Below are positions 32,607-41,494 of a stretch of 64,000 bases of DNA, in pieces. Source of the DNA: Enterocloster bolteae (GTDB lineage Bacteria; Bacillota; Clostridia; Lachnospirales; Lachnospiraceae); NCBI RefSeq assembly GCF_002234575.2, contig NZ_CP022464.2:1054001-1118000 (forward strand), read 5' to 3'. Under the pieces are notes generated by a model. That model saw only the letters and a list, made by a program, of their open reading frames with translations, was not told the origin of the DNA and did not search any database. Position 1 is the stretch's first letter; every line of letters starts with the position of its first letter. The position numbers were made by a program, and so were the translations under genes.

Positions 32607-34889
32607 ATGGGAATCATAGGACAGAGCATACCGGTCCGCGACGCGGCCATGAAGGTAACCGGGCAGTTTAAATATACGGCTGACCTGGAGTTCCCCGGAA
32701 TGCTCCACGCTAAAATATTGTTCAGCCCTGTGCCCCATGCCAGGATAAAGAAGATTGATACAAGCAGGGCAGAGGCACTGGAGGGCGTCCGCGGAGTGGT
32801 GTGCTATTTAAACGCCCCGGACACAAAGTATAACAGCTGCGGGGAAGAGATTGACGGTCACAAAACGGAACGGGTATTTGATGATACGGTTCGGTATGTG
32901 GGAGATAAGGTGGCGGCCGTGGCGGCGGATACGGTAAAGATTGCCGAGCAGGCAGTGAAGTTAATCCAGGTGGAATATGAGGAACTTCCCTTTTATACTG
33001 ACCCCGGAGAGGCCCTGAAGGAAGGCGCGTATCCCATTCACGGTGAAAGTAATATTATTTTTCCGGTGGATATGGGGGCCGGCGATGTGGAAGCGGGCTT
33101 TAAGGCAGCGGATTATATATATGAAGATACCTATTCCACGCCTGCCATCCACCACAGCGCCATTGAGACACATGCATCCATTGCGGTTTATGACAGCAGC
33201 GGCAAGCTGACGGTCTATACGCCCAGCCAGGATGTGTTCGGATACAGGAAGAACCTCAGCAGGATTTTCGGACTTCCCATGAGCAGGGTGCGCGTGGTAA
33301 ATCCCGGCATGGGCGGCGGGTTCGGAGGAAAAATAGATACAATAACAGAGCCTGTGACAGCCCTGCTGGCCATGAAAACAGGGCGCCCGGTAAAGCTGGT
33401 TTACAACAGGCGGGAGGATATTGTGTCGTCCAGGACCAGACACGGAATGGAAATAAAGATTAAGACCGGTGTTAAAAAAGACGGGACCATTATATCCCAG
33501 GATATGCAGGTCATAATCAATGCCGGGGCATATGCGGGCGGGACCATGAGCATTGTGTGGGCCATGAGCGGTAAGTTTTTTAAAAACCACAAGACGCCTA
33601 ATATCCGGTTCAGGGCCACTCCGGTTTATACCAACACTCCCATTGCAGGTGCCATGAGGGGCTTTGGATCTCCACAGGAGTTCTTTGCCCAGCAGTGCCA
33701 GATGAATAAGATTGCCAGAGACTTACATATAAGCATCATTGACATGCAGTTAAAAAACCTGGTTGAACCGGATGGGTTTGACCAGAGGAACGGGCAGAGG
33801 CATGGAAATGCAAGACCCATTGACTGTGTGAAAAAGGGGATGGAGCTGTTCGGCTGGGAGGAGGCGGTGAAGGAACAGGAAGAATCCGGGGCGGCAAAGG
33901 GCAGGTACCGGATTGGAGTGGGAATGGCAGCGGCCACCCACGGAAACGGAGTGTACGGCGTGTGTCCGGACACAACCGGCGTGATACTTAAAATGAATGA
34001 AGATGGTTCGGTTGTCATGTTCACCGGGGTCAGCGACATGGGCAATGGTTCCGTGACAACCCAGGCCCAGGCAGTGGCCCAGGAGCTGGGAATCAGCATG
34101 GACCGGATAGAGTGTATACAGGCGGATACAGATGCCACCATGTATGATTTGGGAAATTATTCCAGCAGAGGTACGTATGTGAGCTGCAATGCCGCTGTGA
34201 AGGCGGCAGGGAAAATCAGGCAGGAATTGCTGAAAGAGGCGGCCCAGCTGCTGGAAGAGGAACAGCAGAATCTGGAACTGAAGGACAACGGGGTTTGTGT
34301 GAGGAACAATCCTGAAAAGAAGGCCTCCCTGGAGGAAGTCATCACGCACGCAAGGAAAGTGAACCAGAGGGATATATGCTGTGCGGACACATTTGCCTCC
34401 TATGCCCTGGCCATGTCTTACGGCGCACATTTTGTAAAGGTATCGGTGGATACCCGGACCGGCGGGGTAAAGGTCCTGGAATATACGGCGGTGCACGATG
34501 TGGGGAAGGCGCTCAATCCCATGTCTGTGGAAGGCCAGATCGAAGGCGCGGTGCAGATGGGACTTGGATACGCACTCTCAGAGGGAATCATAATTGACAG
34601 CGGGGGAAAGGTAAAAAACACTACCTTTAAGCAGTACCATATTATGAATGCCGGTGAGATGCCGCCTATCAAGGTGGGACTGGTGGAGGAGACAGAACCC
34701 ACCGGGCCATATGGGGCAAAGAGCATCGGGGAGTGTTCGGTGGTACCCTCAGCCGGGGCAATTGCAAATGCTGTGGCCAATGCAATCGGATGTGAGGTGC
34801 ACCGTCTGCCGTTAAAACCGGATACAGTGCTTGAACTCCTGGCCCGGGAACATGAGACAGTTGAAAGAAGGGATGGAATCACCTTATGA
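32607..34889 (+). CDS. Xanthine dehydrogenase-family molybdenum-binding subunit
   Basis: A 760-residue large subunit. The N-terminal Ald_Xan_dh_C domain (about 18-125, VRDAAMKVTGQFKYTADLEF) is followed by two molybdopterin-binding domains with GMGGGFGGK (about 231-239), GAMRGFGSPQ (about 346-355) and, near the C-terminus, GAKSIGE, whose Glu is the expected catalytic base. Family members hydroxylate heterocycles such as xanthine, hypoxanthine, nicotinate or pterin, or aldehydes and aromatic CoA esters. Substrate cannot be set from motifs alone. It overlaps the SDR gene by ATGA. The neighbourhood (NCS2 permease, COG0402 deaminase, Mch homologue) favours a fused-pyrimidine substrate. Confidence 0.93.
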   Translation: MGIIGQSIPVRDAAMKVTGQFKYTADLEFPGMLHAKILFSPVPHARIKKIDTSRAEALEGVRGVVCYLNAPDTKYNSCGEEIDGHKTERVFDDTVRYVGDKVAAVAADTVKIAEQAVKLIQVEYEELPFYTDPGEALKEGAYPIHGESNIIFPVDMGAGDVEAGFKAADYIYEDTYSTPAIHHSAIETHASIAVYDSSGKLTVYTPSQDVFGYRKNLSRIFGLPMSRVRVVNPGMGGGFGGKIDTITEPVTALLAMKTGRPVKLVYNRREDIVSSRTRHGMEIKIKTGVKKDGTIISQDMQVIINAGAYAGGTMSIVWAMSGKFFKNHKTPNIRFRATPVYTNTPIAGAMRGFGSPQEFFAQQCQMNKIARDLHISIIDMQLKNLVEPDGFDQRNGQRHGNARPIDCVKKGMELFGWEEAVKEQEESGAAKGRYRIGVGMAAATHGNGVYGVCPDTTGVILKMNEDGSVVMFTGVSDMGNGSVTTQAQAVAQELGISMDRIECIQADTDATMYDLGNYSSRGTYVSCNAAVKAAGKIRQELLKEAAQLLEEEQQNLELKDNGVCVRNNPEKKASLEEVITHARKVNQRDICCADTFASYALAMSYGAHFVKVSVDTRTGGVKVLEYTAVHDVGKALNPMSVEGQIEGAVQMGLGYALSEGIIIDSGGKVKNTTFKQYHIMNAGEMPPIKVGLVEETEPTGPYGAKSIGECSVVPSAGAIANAVANAIGCEVHRLPLKPDTVLELLAREHETVERRDGITL

Positions 34890-35614
34890 GATTTGAAGAT
34901 AAAGTAGCGGCAATCACAGGCGCGGGCCAGGGGCTGGGCGCGGGTTTTGCAAAGGCATTTGCCAAAGAGGGCGCTGTCGCAGTCCTGATAGGAAGGACCG
35001 GAGGCAAGCTGCAGGCGGTTGCAGAGGAAATCAGGAAAGAGGGCGGCCGGGCCCTTGTGAAAGTCTGCGACATCGCGGTGCCCGAACAGGTGGAGCAGTG
35101 CTTCAGGGAAATTGAACAGGAAGCGGGAAGTGTGGATGTGCTTGTCAATAATGCGGCCTATCACAAGTCGGTTCCCGTGGTTGAGACATCAAACGAGGAA
35201 TGGCTGAGCCAGATTTCCATTAATCTCAACGGAACCTTTTTCTGCACAAAGGCAGTCCTGCCGGCCATGATACGGAACCGGTACGGAAAAATCATCAACA
35301 TCAGTTCCTCGGCCGCCAAACACTTCTTTCCCGGATTTGGCGCGTACGCAGCATCAAAAGGCGGAATCGTAAGCTTCACCCATACGCTGTCCGAGGAAGT
35401 CAAGCAATACGGAATCAATGTGAATGCCATATACCTGGGAATGACCAATACGGAGCATACAAGGGAACGGATGGACAGCGATCAGGCAGTGACTATTGAT
35501 TTGGATTCCATGCTCCAGGTGGAGGATGTGGCGGAAGTGGTGACATTTCTGGCATCGGACGCAGCGGCCCCGATTATGGGAGCGGCCATTGATGTGTTTG
35601 GAAAGAAATCATAA
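34886..35614 (+). CDS. Short-chain dehydrogenase/reductase
   Basis: A 242-residue classical SDR with the NAD(P)-binding motif TGAGQGLGAGFA (about 10-21), NNAAYHKS (about 88-95), active-site Ser in INISSSAAK, and Tyr-x-x-x-Lys in YAASKGG (about 153-159). It would oxidise a side-chain alcohol or reduce a ketone. Pteridine and sepiapterin reductases belong to the same superfamily, but so do many unrelated enzymes. The ATG overlaps the stop of the molybdenum subunit gene. A 16-bp tandem repeat overlaps its own stop codon. Confidence 0.88.
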   Translation: MRFEDKVAAITGAGQGLGAGFAKAFAKEGAVAVLIGRTGGKLQAVAEEIRKEGGRALVKVCDIAVPEQVEQCFREIEQEAGSVDVLVNNAAYHKSVPVVETSNEEWLSQISINLNGTFFCTKAVLPAMIRNRYGKIINISSSAAKHFFPGFGAYAASKGGIVSFTHTLSEEVKQYGINVNAIYLGMTNTEHTRERMDSDQAVTIDLDSMLQVEDVAEVVTFLASDAAAPIMGAAIDVFGKKS

Positions 35615-35658
35615 GCAGGTTGAGTTATAAGCAGGTTGAACTATAAGCAGGATGAAAT
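35611..35658. repeat. 16-bp tandem repeat x3 overlapping the SDR stop
   Basis: Units ATAAGCAGGTTGARYT begin at 35611, 35627 and 35643. The first contains the TAA stop at 35612-35614, and the array ends 19 bases before the Mch-homologue start. Confidence 0.9.
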
Positions 35659-35677
35659 AAAACACGGAGGATCATAC

Positions 35678-36637
35678 ATGCTGAATATTAACGCAAAAGC
35701 AATGAAAGTAGTACGGGAGATTATAGAGGACGCGGACGCCCTTGGGTGTAAGGTGATCAAAATGGACTGCGGGGCAACCCTCATTGACATGGGAATTAAC
35801 TGTGAGGGAAGCTGGAAGGCAGGGGTTCTGTTCACAAGGGCCTCCATGGGAGATATGAGCACGGTTACCCTTGGGGAATTCAGGCTCAATGAGGATTATA
35901 CCTTTGCTTCGGTGGAAGTGCTGGTCAACAAGCCTCTTATTGCCTGCATGGCATCCCAGATAGCAGGATGGAAACTGGGTGACGGGGAATTCGCAACCAT
36001 TGGTTCCGGCCCTGCCAGGTCCATCGCCCATGTGGACTCAGACTGGTACTTTGAGATGACGGATTACAGGGAAGAAAATAACGAGGCAGTGCTGTGCCTG
36101 CAGGATGTGAAGTATCCCACGGACCAGATGGCCATGGAGGTGGCAAAGGCCTGTAACGTTAAGCCGGAGGATACGTATATCCTTATTTCCGACAGTACCT
36201 GCGTGGTTGCCTCCATCCAGGTGTCGGGCAGGATGCTGGAACAGACCTGCCACAAGATGTTTGAGAAGGGATTTGACGCGGGACAGATTGTGATGATCCG
36301 GGGAACTGCCCCCATAGCCCCCATTGTTAAGGATGAAATGAAGTCAATGGGCCGTATCAATGACGCCCTTATCTACGGCAGCAGCGTGGAAATCTGGGTG
36401 GATGCATCAGACGAGGCCATTGAGAAGGTGATTCCGGGGCTGGTGGGCAAGACTTCGTCTCCCTGCTACGGGCAATTATTTGAGGATGTGTTTGAGAAAG
36501 CGGGAAGAGACTTCTTCTATGTTGATCACGATGTGCATTCCCTGGGAAGGGTGCAGATTCACAATATTAATACGGGAAAGGCATTCTGCGGGGGAGAAAT
36601 AAATTACAAGGTATTGGAAAAGTCATTTTTATATTAA
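35678..36637 (+). CDS. mch: Homologue of methenyl-tetrahydromethanopterin cyclohydrolase (Mch)
   Basis: A 319-residue protein matching archaeal and methylotroph Mch over its whole length: LNINAKAMKVV near the start, KMDCGATLIDMGINCEGSW, TIGSGPARSIAH (about 107-118), RGTAPIAPI, MGRINDALIYG and a C-terminal VQIHNINTGKAFCGGEINY. Mch opens the 5,10-methenyl bridge of tetrahydromethanopterin to give 5-formyl. ACGGAGG sets the start at 35678. No other tetrahydromethanopterin C1 genes (ftr, fmd, mtd, fae) are present. The protein may act on a folate or other pterin, or open an amidine ring of the island's substrate. Confidence 0.88.
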   Translation: MLNINAKAMKVVREIIEDADALGCKVIKMDCGATLIDMGINCEGSWKAGVLFTRASMGDMSTVTLGEFRLNEDYTFASVEVLVNKPLIACMASQIAGWKLGDGEFATIGSGPARSIAHVDSDWYFEMTDYREENNEAVLCLQDVKYPTDQMAMEVAKACNVKPEDTYILISDSTCVVASIQVSGRMLEQTCHKMFEKGFDAGQIVMIRGTAPIAPIVKDEMKSMGRINDALIYGSSVEIWVDASDEAIEKVIPGLVGKTSSPCYGQLFEDVFEKAGRDFFYVDHDVHSLGRVQIHNINTGKAFCGGEINYKVLEKSFLY

Positions 36638-36680
36638 TTTAAATACGCAATGGCGAAGAAGAGGATTAGGAGGAAATAAA

Positions 36681-37664
36681 ATGGCACTAAGTAAAGAACG
36701 GCTTCTGAAGGTATACCGGGACATGGTAATGATCCGCAGATTTGAGGAGGTAATTGAGGAGTATGCTGCAAACGGAACGATTCCCGGATTCGTACATCTG
36801 TCCATTGGCCAGGAAGCGTGTCAGGCAGGTGTGGTGGACGCCCTGAAAAAGACAGATTATAAGTTCCCGGATCACAGGGGACACGGAGCCATTGCTCTGT
36901 GCGGAACAGACCCTAAATTAGTGATGGCTGAGATATTTGCAAAGGAGACAGGAATCAACCACGGACGGGGCGGCTCCATGCATGTCAATGACCTGGAGTG
37001 CAGGAACATGGGATTTAACGGAATCCAGGGCTCCACCATGGTGACCTGTCTGGGAACTGCATTTGCCTCTGTGTACAATGGGACGGATGACGTAACGGCA
37101 GTATTCCTCGGAGACGGAACACTGGGAGAGGGAACCTGCCATGAGAGCATGAATATGGCGGCCACCTGGAAGCTTCCCATTATCTACTGTCTGGTAAATA
37201 ACGGATACGCCATATCCACGCGCTACGAGGAAGCCCATCCCCAGAAGGAGTTAAAAACATGGGGCGAGGGATACGAAGTACCCAGCTTCCGCCTGGACGG
37301 AAATGACATCGAGGCAGTCATCGAGGCAGTGGAAAAGGCCGCGGACCGCGCCAGAAAGGGCGAGGGCCCCACTGTACTGGAATTTATGACATACCGCTGG
37401 CAGGGACATTTCGCAGGCGATCCCGCCGCTTACCGCCCGGAGGACGAGGTATCTTACTGGGTCAATGACAGGGATCCCCTGAAGCTTACCAAGGCAATCC
37501 TCCTTGAGAGGGAGCAGGTTGAGCCGGCTGTGCTCCAGGCGGTTGAAGAGGAAGAAGAAAAACATGTGCAGGAGATGCTTAAATTCTCTCTGGAGAGTGA
37601 GTATCCGGGAATTGAGACTGCAACAACATATACATATGCTGATAGAGAGGTGGAATTAAGATAA
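36681..37664 (+). CDS. acoA: TPP-dependent dehydrogenase E1 alpha subunit (acetoin/pyruvate type)
   Basis: A 327-residue E1 alpha subunit. The TPP-binding motif GDG-x(n)-NN is at about 142-175 (FLGDGTLGEG to LVNNGYAIST). Features close to AcoA/PdhA proteins include GFVHLSIGQEA, DHRGHGAIAL and GRGGSMHV. With E1 beta it decarboxylates a 2-oxo acid or cleaves an acyloin and passes the acyl group to lipoyl-E2. Acetoin dehydrogenase-like complexes and pyruvate dehydrogenase share this architecture. The context favours an acyloin or diketone side chain, but this is inference. AGGAGG precedes the ATG, and the stop overlaps the next ATG by one base. Confidence 0.9.
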   Translation: MALSKERLLKVYRDMVMIRRFEEVIEEYAANGTIPGFVHLSIGQEACQAGVVDALKKTDYKFPDHRGHGAIALCGTDPKLVMAEIFAKETGINHGRGGSMHVNDLECRNMGFNGIQGSTMVTCLGTAFASVYNGTDDVTAVFLGDGTLGEGTCHESMNMAATWKLPIIYCLVNNGYAISTRYEEAHPQKELKTWGEGYEVPSFRLDGNDIEAVIEAVEKAADRARKGEGPTVLEFMTYRWQGHFAGDPAAYRPEDEVSYWVNDRDPLKLTKAILLEREQVEPAVLQAVEEEEEKHVQEMLKFSLESEYPGIETATTYTYADREVELR

Positions 37665-38641
37665 TGGGCAGAAAACTTTCTTATGGAATGGCAATCAATG
37701 AAGCGCTGCATCAGATGATGGGAGCAGATGAAAGAGTATTTATATTAGGCGAAGATGTGGCAAAGATGGGCGGAGATTTCGGAATCACAAAGGGAATCTG
37801 GGAGAAATGGCCGAACCGCATCAAGGATACGGCATTATCGGAGTCCGCAATTCTGGGTTTATCCTGCGGGGCCGCTGTGTGCGGGTTAAAGCCAGTACCG
37901 GAAATCATGTTTGCGGACTTTTTAGGGGTTTGCTTTGACCAGCTGACAAACAACGCCGCAAAGTTAAACTTCATGTATCAGGGAAAGGCACACTGCGGTA
38001 TAACGGTGCGTGCCGTACAGGGCGGAGGAATCCGGTGTGCTTACCATCACTCCGCATGTGTGGAATCCTGGTTCATGAACACCCCCGGACTTGTGGTCGT
38101 ATGCCCCACCACCCCTTATGAGGCAAAGGGAATGCTGATCTCCGCAATTAAAAGTGATAACCCGGTTCTCTTTTTAGAGCATAAGACCCTTTATAATGTA
38201 AAGGGAGAGGTGCCTCAAGAGATGTATGAGATTCCTCTGTACGAGGCTGAGGTGGAGAGAGAGGGAAGCGACATCACAATCGTAGCAACCCAAATCATGC
38301 TTGACAAAGCCCATAAGGCGGCGGACATCATGGCAAAGGAAGGGGTCAGCGTGGAAATCATTGACCCGAGAACCATTTATCCTTATGACAAGGACACGAT
38401 CCAGAAATCCGTGGCAAAAACAGGCCGCATCATTCTGGCGCAGGAAGGTCCCAAATGCGGGGGCTGGGGAGCCGAACTTTCCGCCATGATAAGCGAGGAT
38501 GTGTTTGAGTATTTATGCGCGCCCATTAAACGGGTTACCTCCCTGGATTCCCCGGTACCGTACGCGCCGGTGCTGGAGGATTACGTACTGCCGCAGCTGG
38601 ATGATCTGGTAAAAACCTGCCGGGAATTGATGGAATATTAA
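37664..38641 (+). CDS. acoB: TPP-dependent dehydrogenase E1 beta subunit
   Basis: A 325-residue E1 beta subunit. The transketolase pyrimidine-binding domain (about 1-180) includes SYGMAINEAL and LGEDVAKMGGDFG with the family glutamate in SESAILGLSCG. The transketolase C-terminal domain (about 195-320) has VEIIDPRTIYPYD. It forms the alpha2-beta2 E1 with the preceding gene, to which it is coupled by the TAATG overlap. The length is standard for AcoB/PdhB proteins. Confidence 0.92.
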   Translation: MGRKLSYGMAINEALHQMMGADERVFILGEDVAKMGGDFGITKGIWEKWPNRIKDTALSESAILGLSCGAAVCGLKPVPEIMFADFLGVCFDQLTNNAAKLNFMYQGKAHCGITVRAVQGGGIRCAYHHSACVESWFMNTPGLVVVCPTTPYEAKGMLISAIKSDNPVLFLEHKTLYNVKGEVPQEMYEIPLYEAEVEREGSDITIVATQIMLDKAHKAADIMAKEGVSVEIIDPRTIYPYDKDTIQKSVAKTGRIILAQEGPKCGGWGAELSAMISEDVFEYLCAPIKRVTSLDSPVPYAPVLEDYVLPQLDDLVKTCRELMEY

Positions 38642-38676
38642 ATATAGCCACAAGTGGAGATTGAGAGGAAATACAT

Positions 38677-40029
38677 ATGGTTACAAAAGTAATTATGCCC
38701 AAATTCGGATTGTCAATGGAGACAGGAGTCCTGGGCTCCTGGCTGGTGGAAGAAGGGGCTTCTGTCACAAAAGGCAGCGCCCTGGCAGAAATAACAACAG
38801 ATAAAATCACCAATACGTGCGAAGCACCCAAAGACGGGATTCTCCGCAAAATCCTGCTTCCCGAAGGGGAGGAGGCTGCCTGCGGGGAGGCCATAGCGGT
38901 TCTGGCGGACACGGCGGACGAGGATATATCGGCGGAGTGCGGGGGAGGCCAGAGTGAAGGGGGCGCTTTTGCGGACAGCGCAGAGCAGGCGGCTGCAGCA
39001 TCCCCTGTCCCGGAAAAGGCCGCCCCGGCCGATATTAAAATCACGCCGCGGGCCAAAAAGGTAGCAGAGGAGCAGGGGCTTGAATATTCCCACATCCAGG
39101 GAACCGGCCTGTTAGGCGCAATCACAATTTCAGATTTGAAGAAACATGGAATTCCCAGGAAGGACCCGGCAAGCGCCGCCTCTGTATCAGCTGCTCCGTC
39201 ATCGGCGTCCGTCCCGTCATCAGCGTCCGGTCCGGCATCAGCATCCGGCCTGGCATCTGCATCCGCCCCGGCATCCGGTCCGTCAACCGCATCTGCCCCG
39301 GCCGCAGCGCCTAAGGCAGTCTTTGATACACGGCCCTGTGAAGGCGAGGATGTCATTGTCAAGATGAGCACCATGGAGACCGCGATCGCAAAAGCCATGC
39401 AGAACAGTCTGCTGACAACCGCCCAGGCCACCATAGCCACAGAGGCGGAAATAACGGAACTGGTCAGGGTATACAAACAGTTAAAGGGAAAATATACCAA
39501 TGCAGGAGTGAAGCTGAGCTATACCGCCATGCTGATAAAGGCAGTGGCCATGGCATTGGAGAACCACAAGGCTCTGAGAAGCACCATGGCAGACGAGACC
39601 CATATTAAAATCAGCAGCCGTATTCACATCGGCGTTGCGGTGGATATCCCGGGCGGTCTGATTGTGCCTGTGATCCGCGATGCAAATATGAAGGATTTGC
39701 GCACAATCTGCCTGGAATTATCAGACCTTACCCAGCGGGCTAAGGACAATAAGCTTACATCCGACCAGCTGGGCGGCGCGACCATTACCATCACCAACCT
39801 GGGCATGTTTGGAATCACCTATTTTACCCCTGTATTAAATGTTCCGGAATCAGCAATTTTAGGCGTTGGAGCCATTATCGAGAAGCTGATGGTAAAGGAC
39901 GGAGGCTTCTATCCCGCATCCGTCATGAACTTCAGCCTTACCCATGACCACCGCATTGTCAACGGAGCGCCGGCGGCAAGATTCCTGAAAGAAGTGACAG
40001 CCAGCCTGCAGGATTTTAAATGGGTTTAA
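38677..40029 (+). CDS. acoC: Dihydrolipoyl acyltransferase E2
   Basis: A 450-residue E2. One N-terminal lipoyl domain carries the lipoyl lysine Lys43 in ITTDKITNT. A peripheral-subunit-binding domain follows (about 121-157, PRAKKVAEEQG to SDLKK). An Ala/Ser/Pro/Gly linker (about 165-212) is coded by short imperfect repeats. The C-terminal catalytic domain (about 225-450) ends with DHRIVNGAPAARF. The usual HRxxDG motif is here HRIVNG (His425, Asn429), an Asp-to-Asn change. It takes the acyl group from E1 to CoA. The island's LplA probably lipoylates it. GAGAGGAAA precedes the ATG. Confidence 0.92.
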   Translation: MVTKVIMPKFGLSMETGVLGSWLVEEGASVTKGSALAEITTDKITNTCEAPKDGILRKILLPEGEEAACGEAIAVLADTADEDISAECGGGQSEGGAFADSAEQAAAASPVPEKAAPADIKITPRAKKVAEEQGLEYSHIQGTGLLGAITISDLKKHGIPRKDPASAASVSAAPSSASVPSSASGPASASGLASASAPASGPSTASAPAAAPKAVFDTRPCEGEDVIVKMSTMETAIAKAMQNSLLTTAQATIATEAEITELVRVYKQLKGKYTNAGVKLSYTAMLIKAVAMALENHKALRSTMADETHIKISSRIHIGVAVDIPGGLIVPVIRDANMKDLRTICLELSDLTQRAKDNKLTSDQLGGATITITNLGMFGITYFTPVLNVPESAILGVGAIIEKLMVKDGGFYPASVMNFSLTHDHRIVNGAPAARFLKEVTASLQDFKWV

Positions 40030-40083
40030 AAAGTCCTTAAATATTCATTCCCGCTATCTGCGCGCCAACAGGAGGAAAGCCAT

Positions 40084-41484
40084 ATGAAAAAAGCAGACGT
40101 TATGATTAAAAATGCATATATCATAACAATGGATCATGACAGAAACATAATCAGCAATGGATGCATTGTGATTGATAAAGACAAGATTACAGCGGTTGGA
40201 GGCGGGGAACTGGCATCCTGCTACGAAGCCTCCAGGGTGGTTGACGCAAAGGGAAAGTTCGTATTTCCGGGCATGATAAGCACCCACTCCCATTTGTTCC
40301 AGACCATGTTAAAGGGCCTGGGCAGGGATAAACTTTTGTTTGACTGGCTGGACAGCTCCGTGCGTACGGCCCTGCACCGGTTTGACGGGGAAATGTGTTA
40401 CTACGCTGCCCTGACAGGATGTATGGAAGCCATTCAGTCAGGCACCACCACCCTATTGGACTATATGTACTGCCATACCAGCCCGGGTCTCAGCGATTAT
40501 GTGACCCAGGCCATGGAGGATATCGGAATACGCGGCATATACGGCCGGGGCTTCACCAATACCGCAAATTTCCCGCCGGAATTTAAGGTGGCCCATCACG
40601 ATACGGAACAGGATATGTTTGACGATGTGAGGCGTCTGTACAAAAAGTATGAAGGGCACAGCAGAATGAGCGTTGCCCTGGCGCCGGGCATCATCTGGGA
40701 CAACACGGATGACGGCTACCGGGAGATGCGCAAAATGGCCGATGAGATGCATATTCCCCTTACCATGCATGTGCTGGAATCAGAGGATGACGATAAGTAC
40801 TGCAGGGAAGTAAGGGGAGGAAGGACCATACCCCATCTGGAACGCCTGGGATTTATCGGACCTGATTTTATCGCGGTGCACTGTGTCTGCATGGAAGAGG
40901 AGGACTTTGACATCTTCAAACAGTATGATGTGAAGGTCAGCCACAATCCGGTGTCCAACATGATTCTTGCCTCCGGCGTGGCTCCGGTTGAGAGGATGGT
41001 AAAGGAAGGGCTGACAGTCAGCCTTGCCTGCGACGGCTCAGCCAGCAACGATACCCAGGATATGATGGAGGTGTTAAAGACAACCGCCCTGCTCCAAAAG
41101 GTACATTTAAGAGACGCGGCCGCCATGCCGGCCTCCAGGGTTCTGGAACTGGCAACCCTGGGAGGCGCAAAGGCAGTTATGCGGGAGGGGGATCTGGGGG
41201 CAATCGCGGCGGGAATGAAGGCGGACCTGGTAATCTACGACCCCTTCCACGGCCGTTCCATACCGGTACATGACCCGGTCAGCGCAATTGTATATTCTTC
41301 CAGTCAGGCAAATATTGAGTCTGTCATGGTGGACGGCGTGTTTGTAATGGAGCACAAGCGCATGACCATGATTGATGAAGAAAAAGTATTATATGCCACC
41401 CAGAAGGCGGCTGAAAAGCTGATAAACGAAGTGGGGCTGGGCAACACGCAGTGGGGCAGGAAGATTGGAAACCTGGGGCTATAG
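40084..41484 (+). CDS. COG0402 amidohydrolase/deaminase (SsnA/guanine deaminase/TRZ-ATZ family)
   Basis: A 466-residue metal-dependent hydrolase. The HxH metal motif is at His68-His70 (ISTHSHLFQ). Further metal and active-site residues are expected in TMHVLESED, AVHCVCMEEED and ACDGSASND. The C-terminal strands LGAIAAGMKADLVIYD close the barrel as usual. Family members deaminate or dechlorinate aminated heterocycles: guanine, 8-oxoguanine, isoxanthopterin/pterin, cytosine, triazines. In this island a deaminase for the 2-amino group of a purine or pterin would fit. AGGAGGAAAGC precedes the ATG. Confidence 0.88.
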   Translation: MKKADVMIKNAYIITMDHDRNIISNGCIVIDKDKITAVGGGELASCYEASRVVDAKGKFVFPGMISTHSHLFQTMLKGLGRDKLLFDWLDSSVRTALHRFDGEMCYYAALTGCMEAIQSGTTTLLDYMYCHTSPGLSDYVTQAMEDIGIRGIYGRGFTNTANFPPEFKVAHHDTEQDMFDDVRRLYKKYEGHSRMSVALAPGIIWDNTDDGYREMRKMADEMHIPLTMHVLESEDDDKYCREVRGGRTIPHLERLGFIGPDFIAVHCVCMEEEDFDIFKQYDVKVSHNPVSNMILASGVAPVERMVKEGLTVSLACDGSASNDTQDMMEVLKTTALLQKVHLRDAAAMPASRVLELATLGGAKAVMREGDLGAIAAGMKADLVIYDPFHGRSIPVHDPVSAIVYSSSQANIESVMVDGVFVMEHKRMTMIDEEKVLYATQKAAEKLINEVGLGNTQWGRKIGNLGL

Positions 41485-41494
41485 GAGGAAATGA

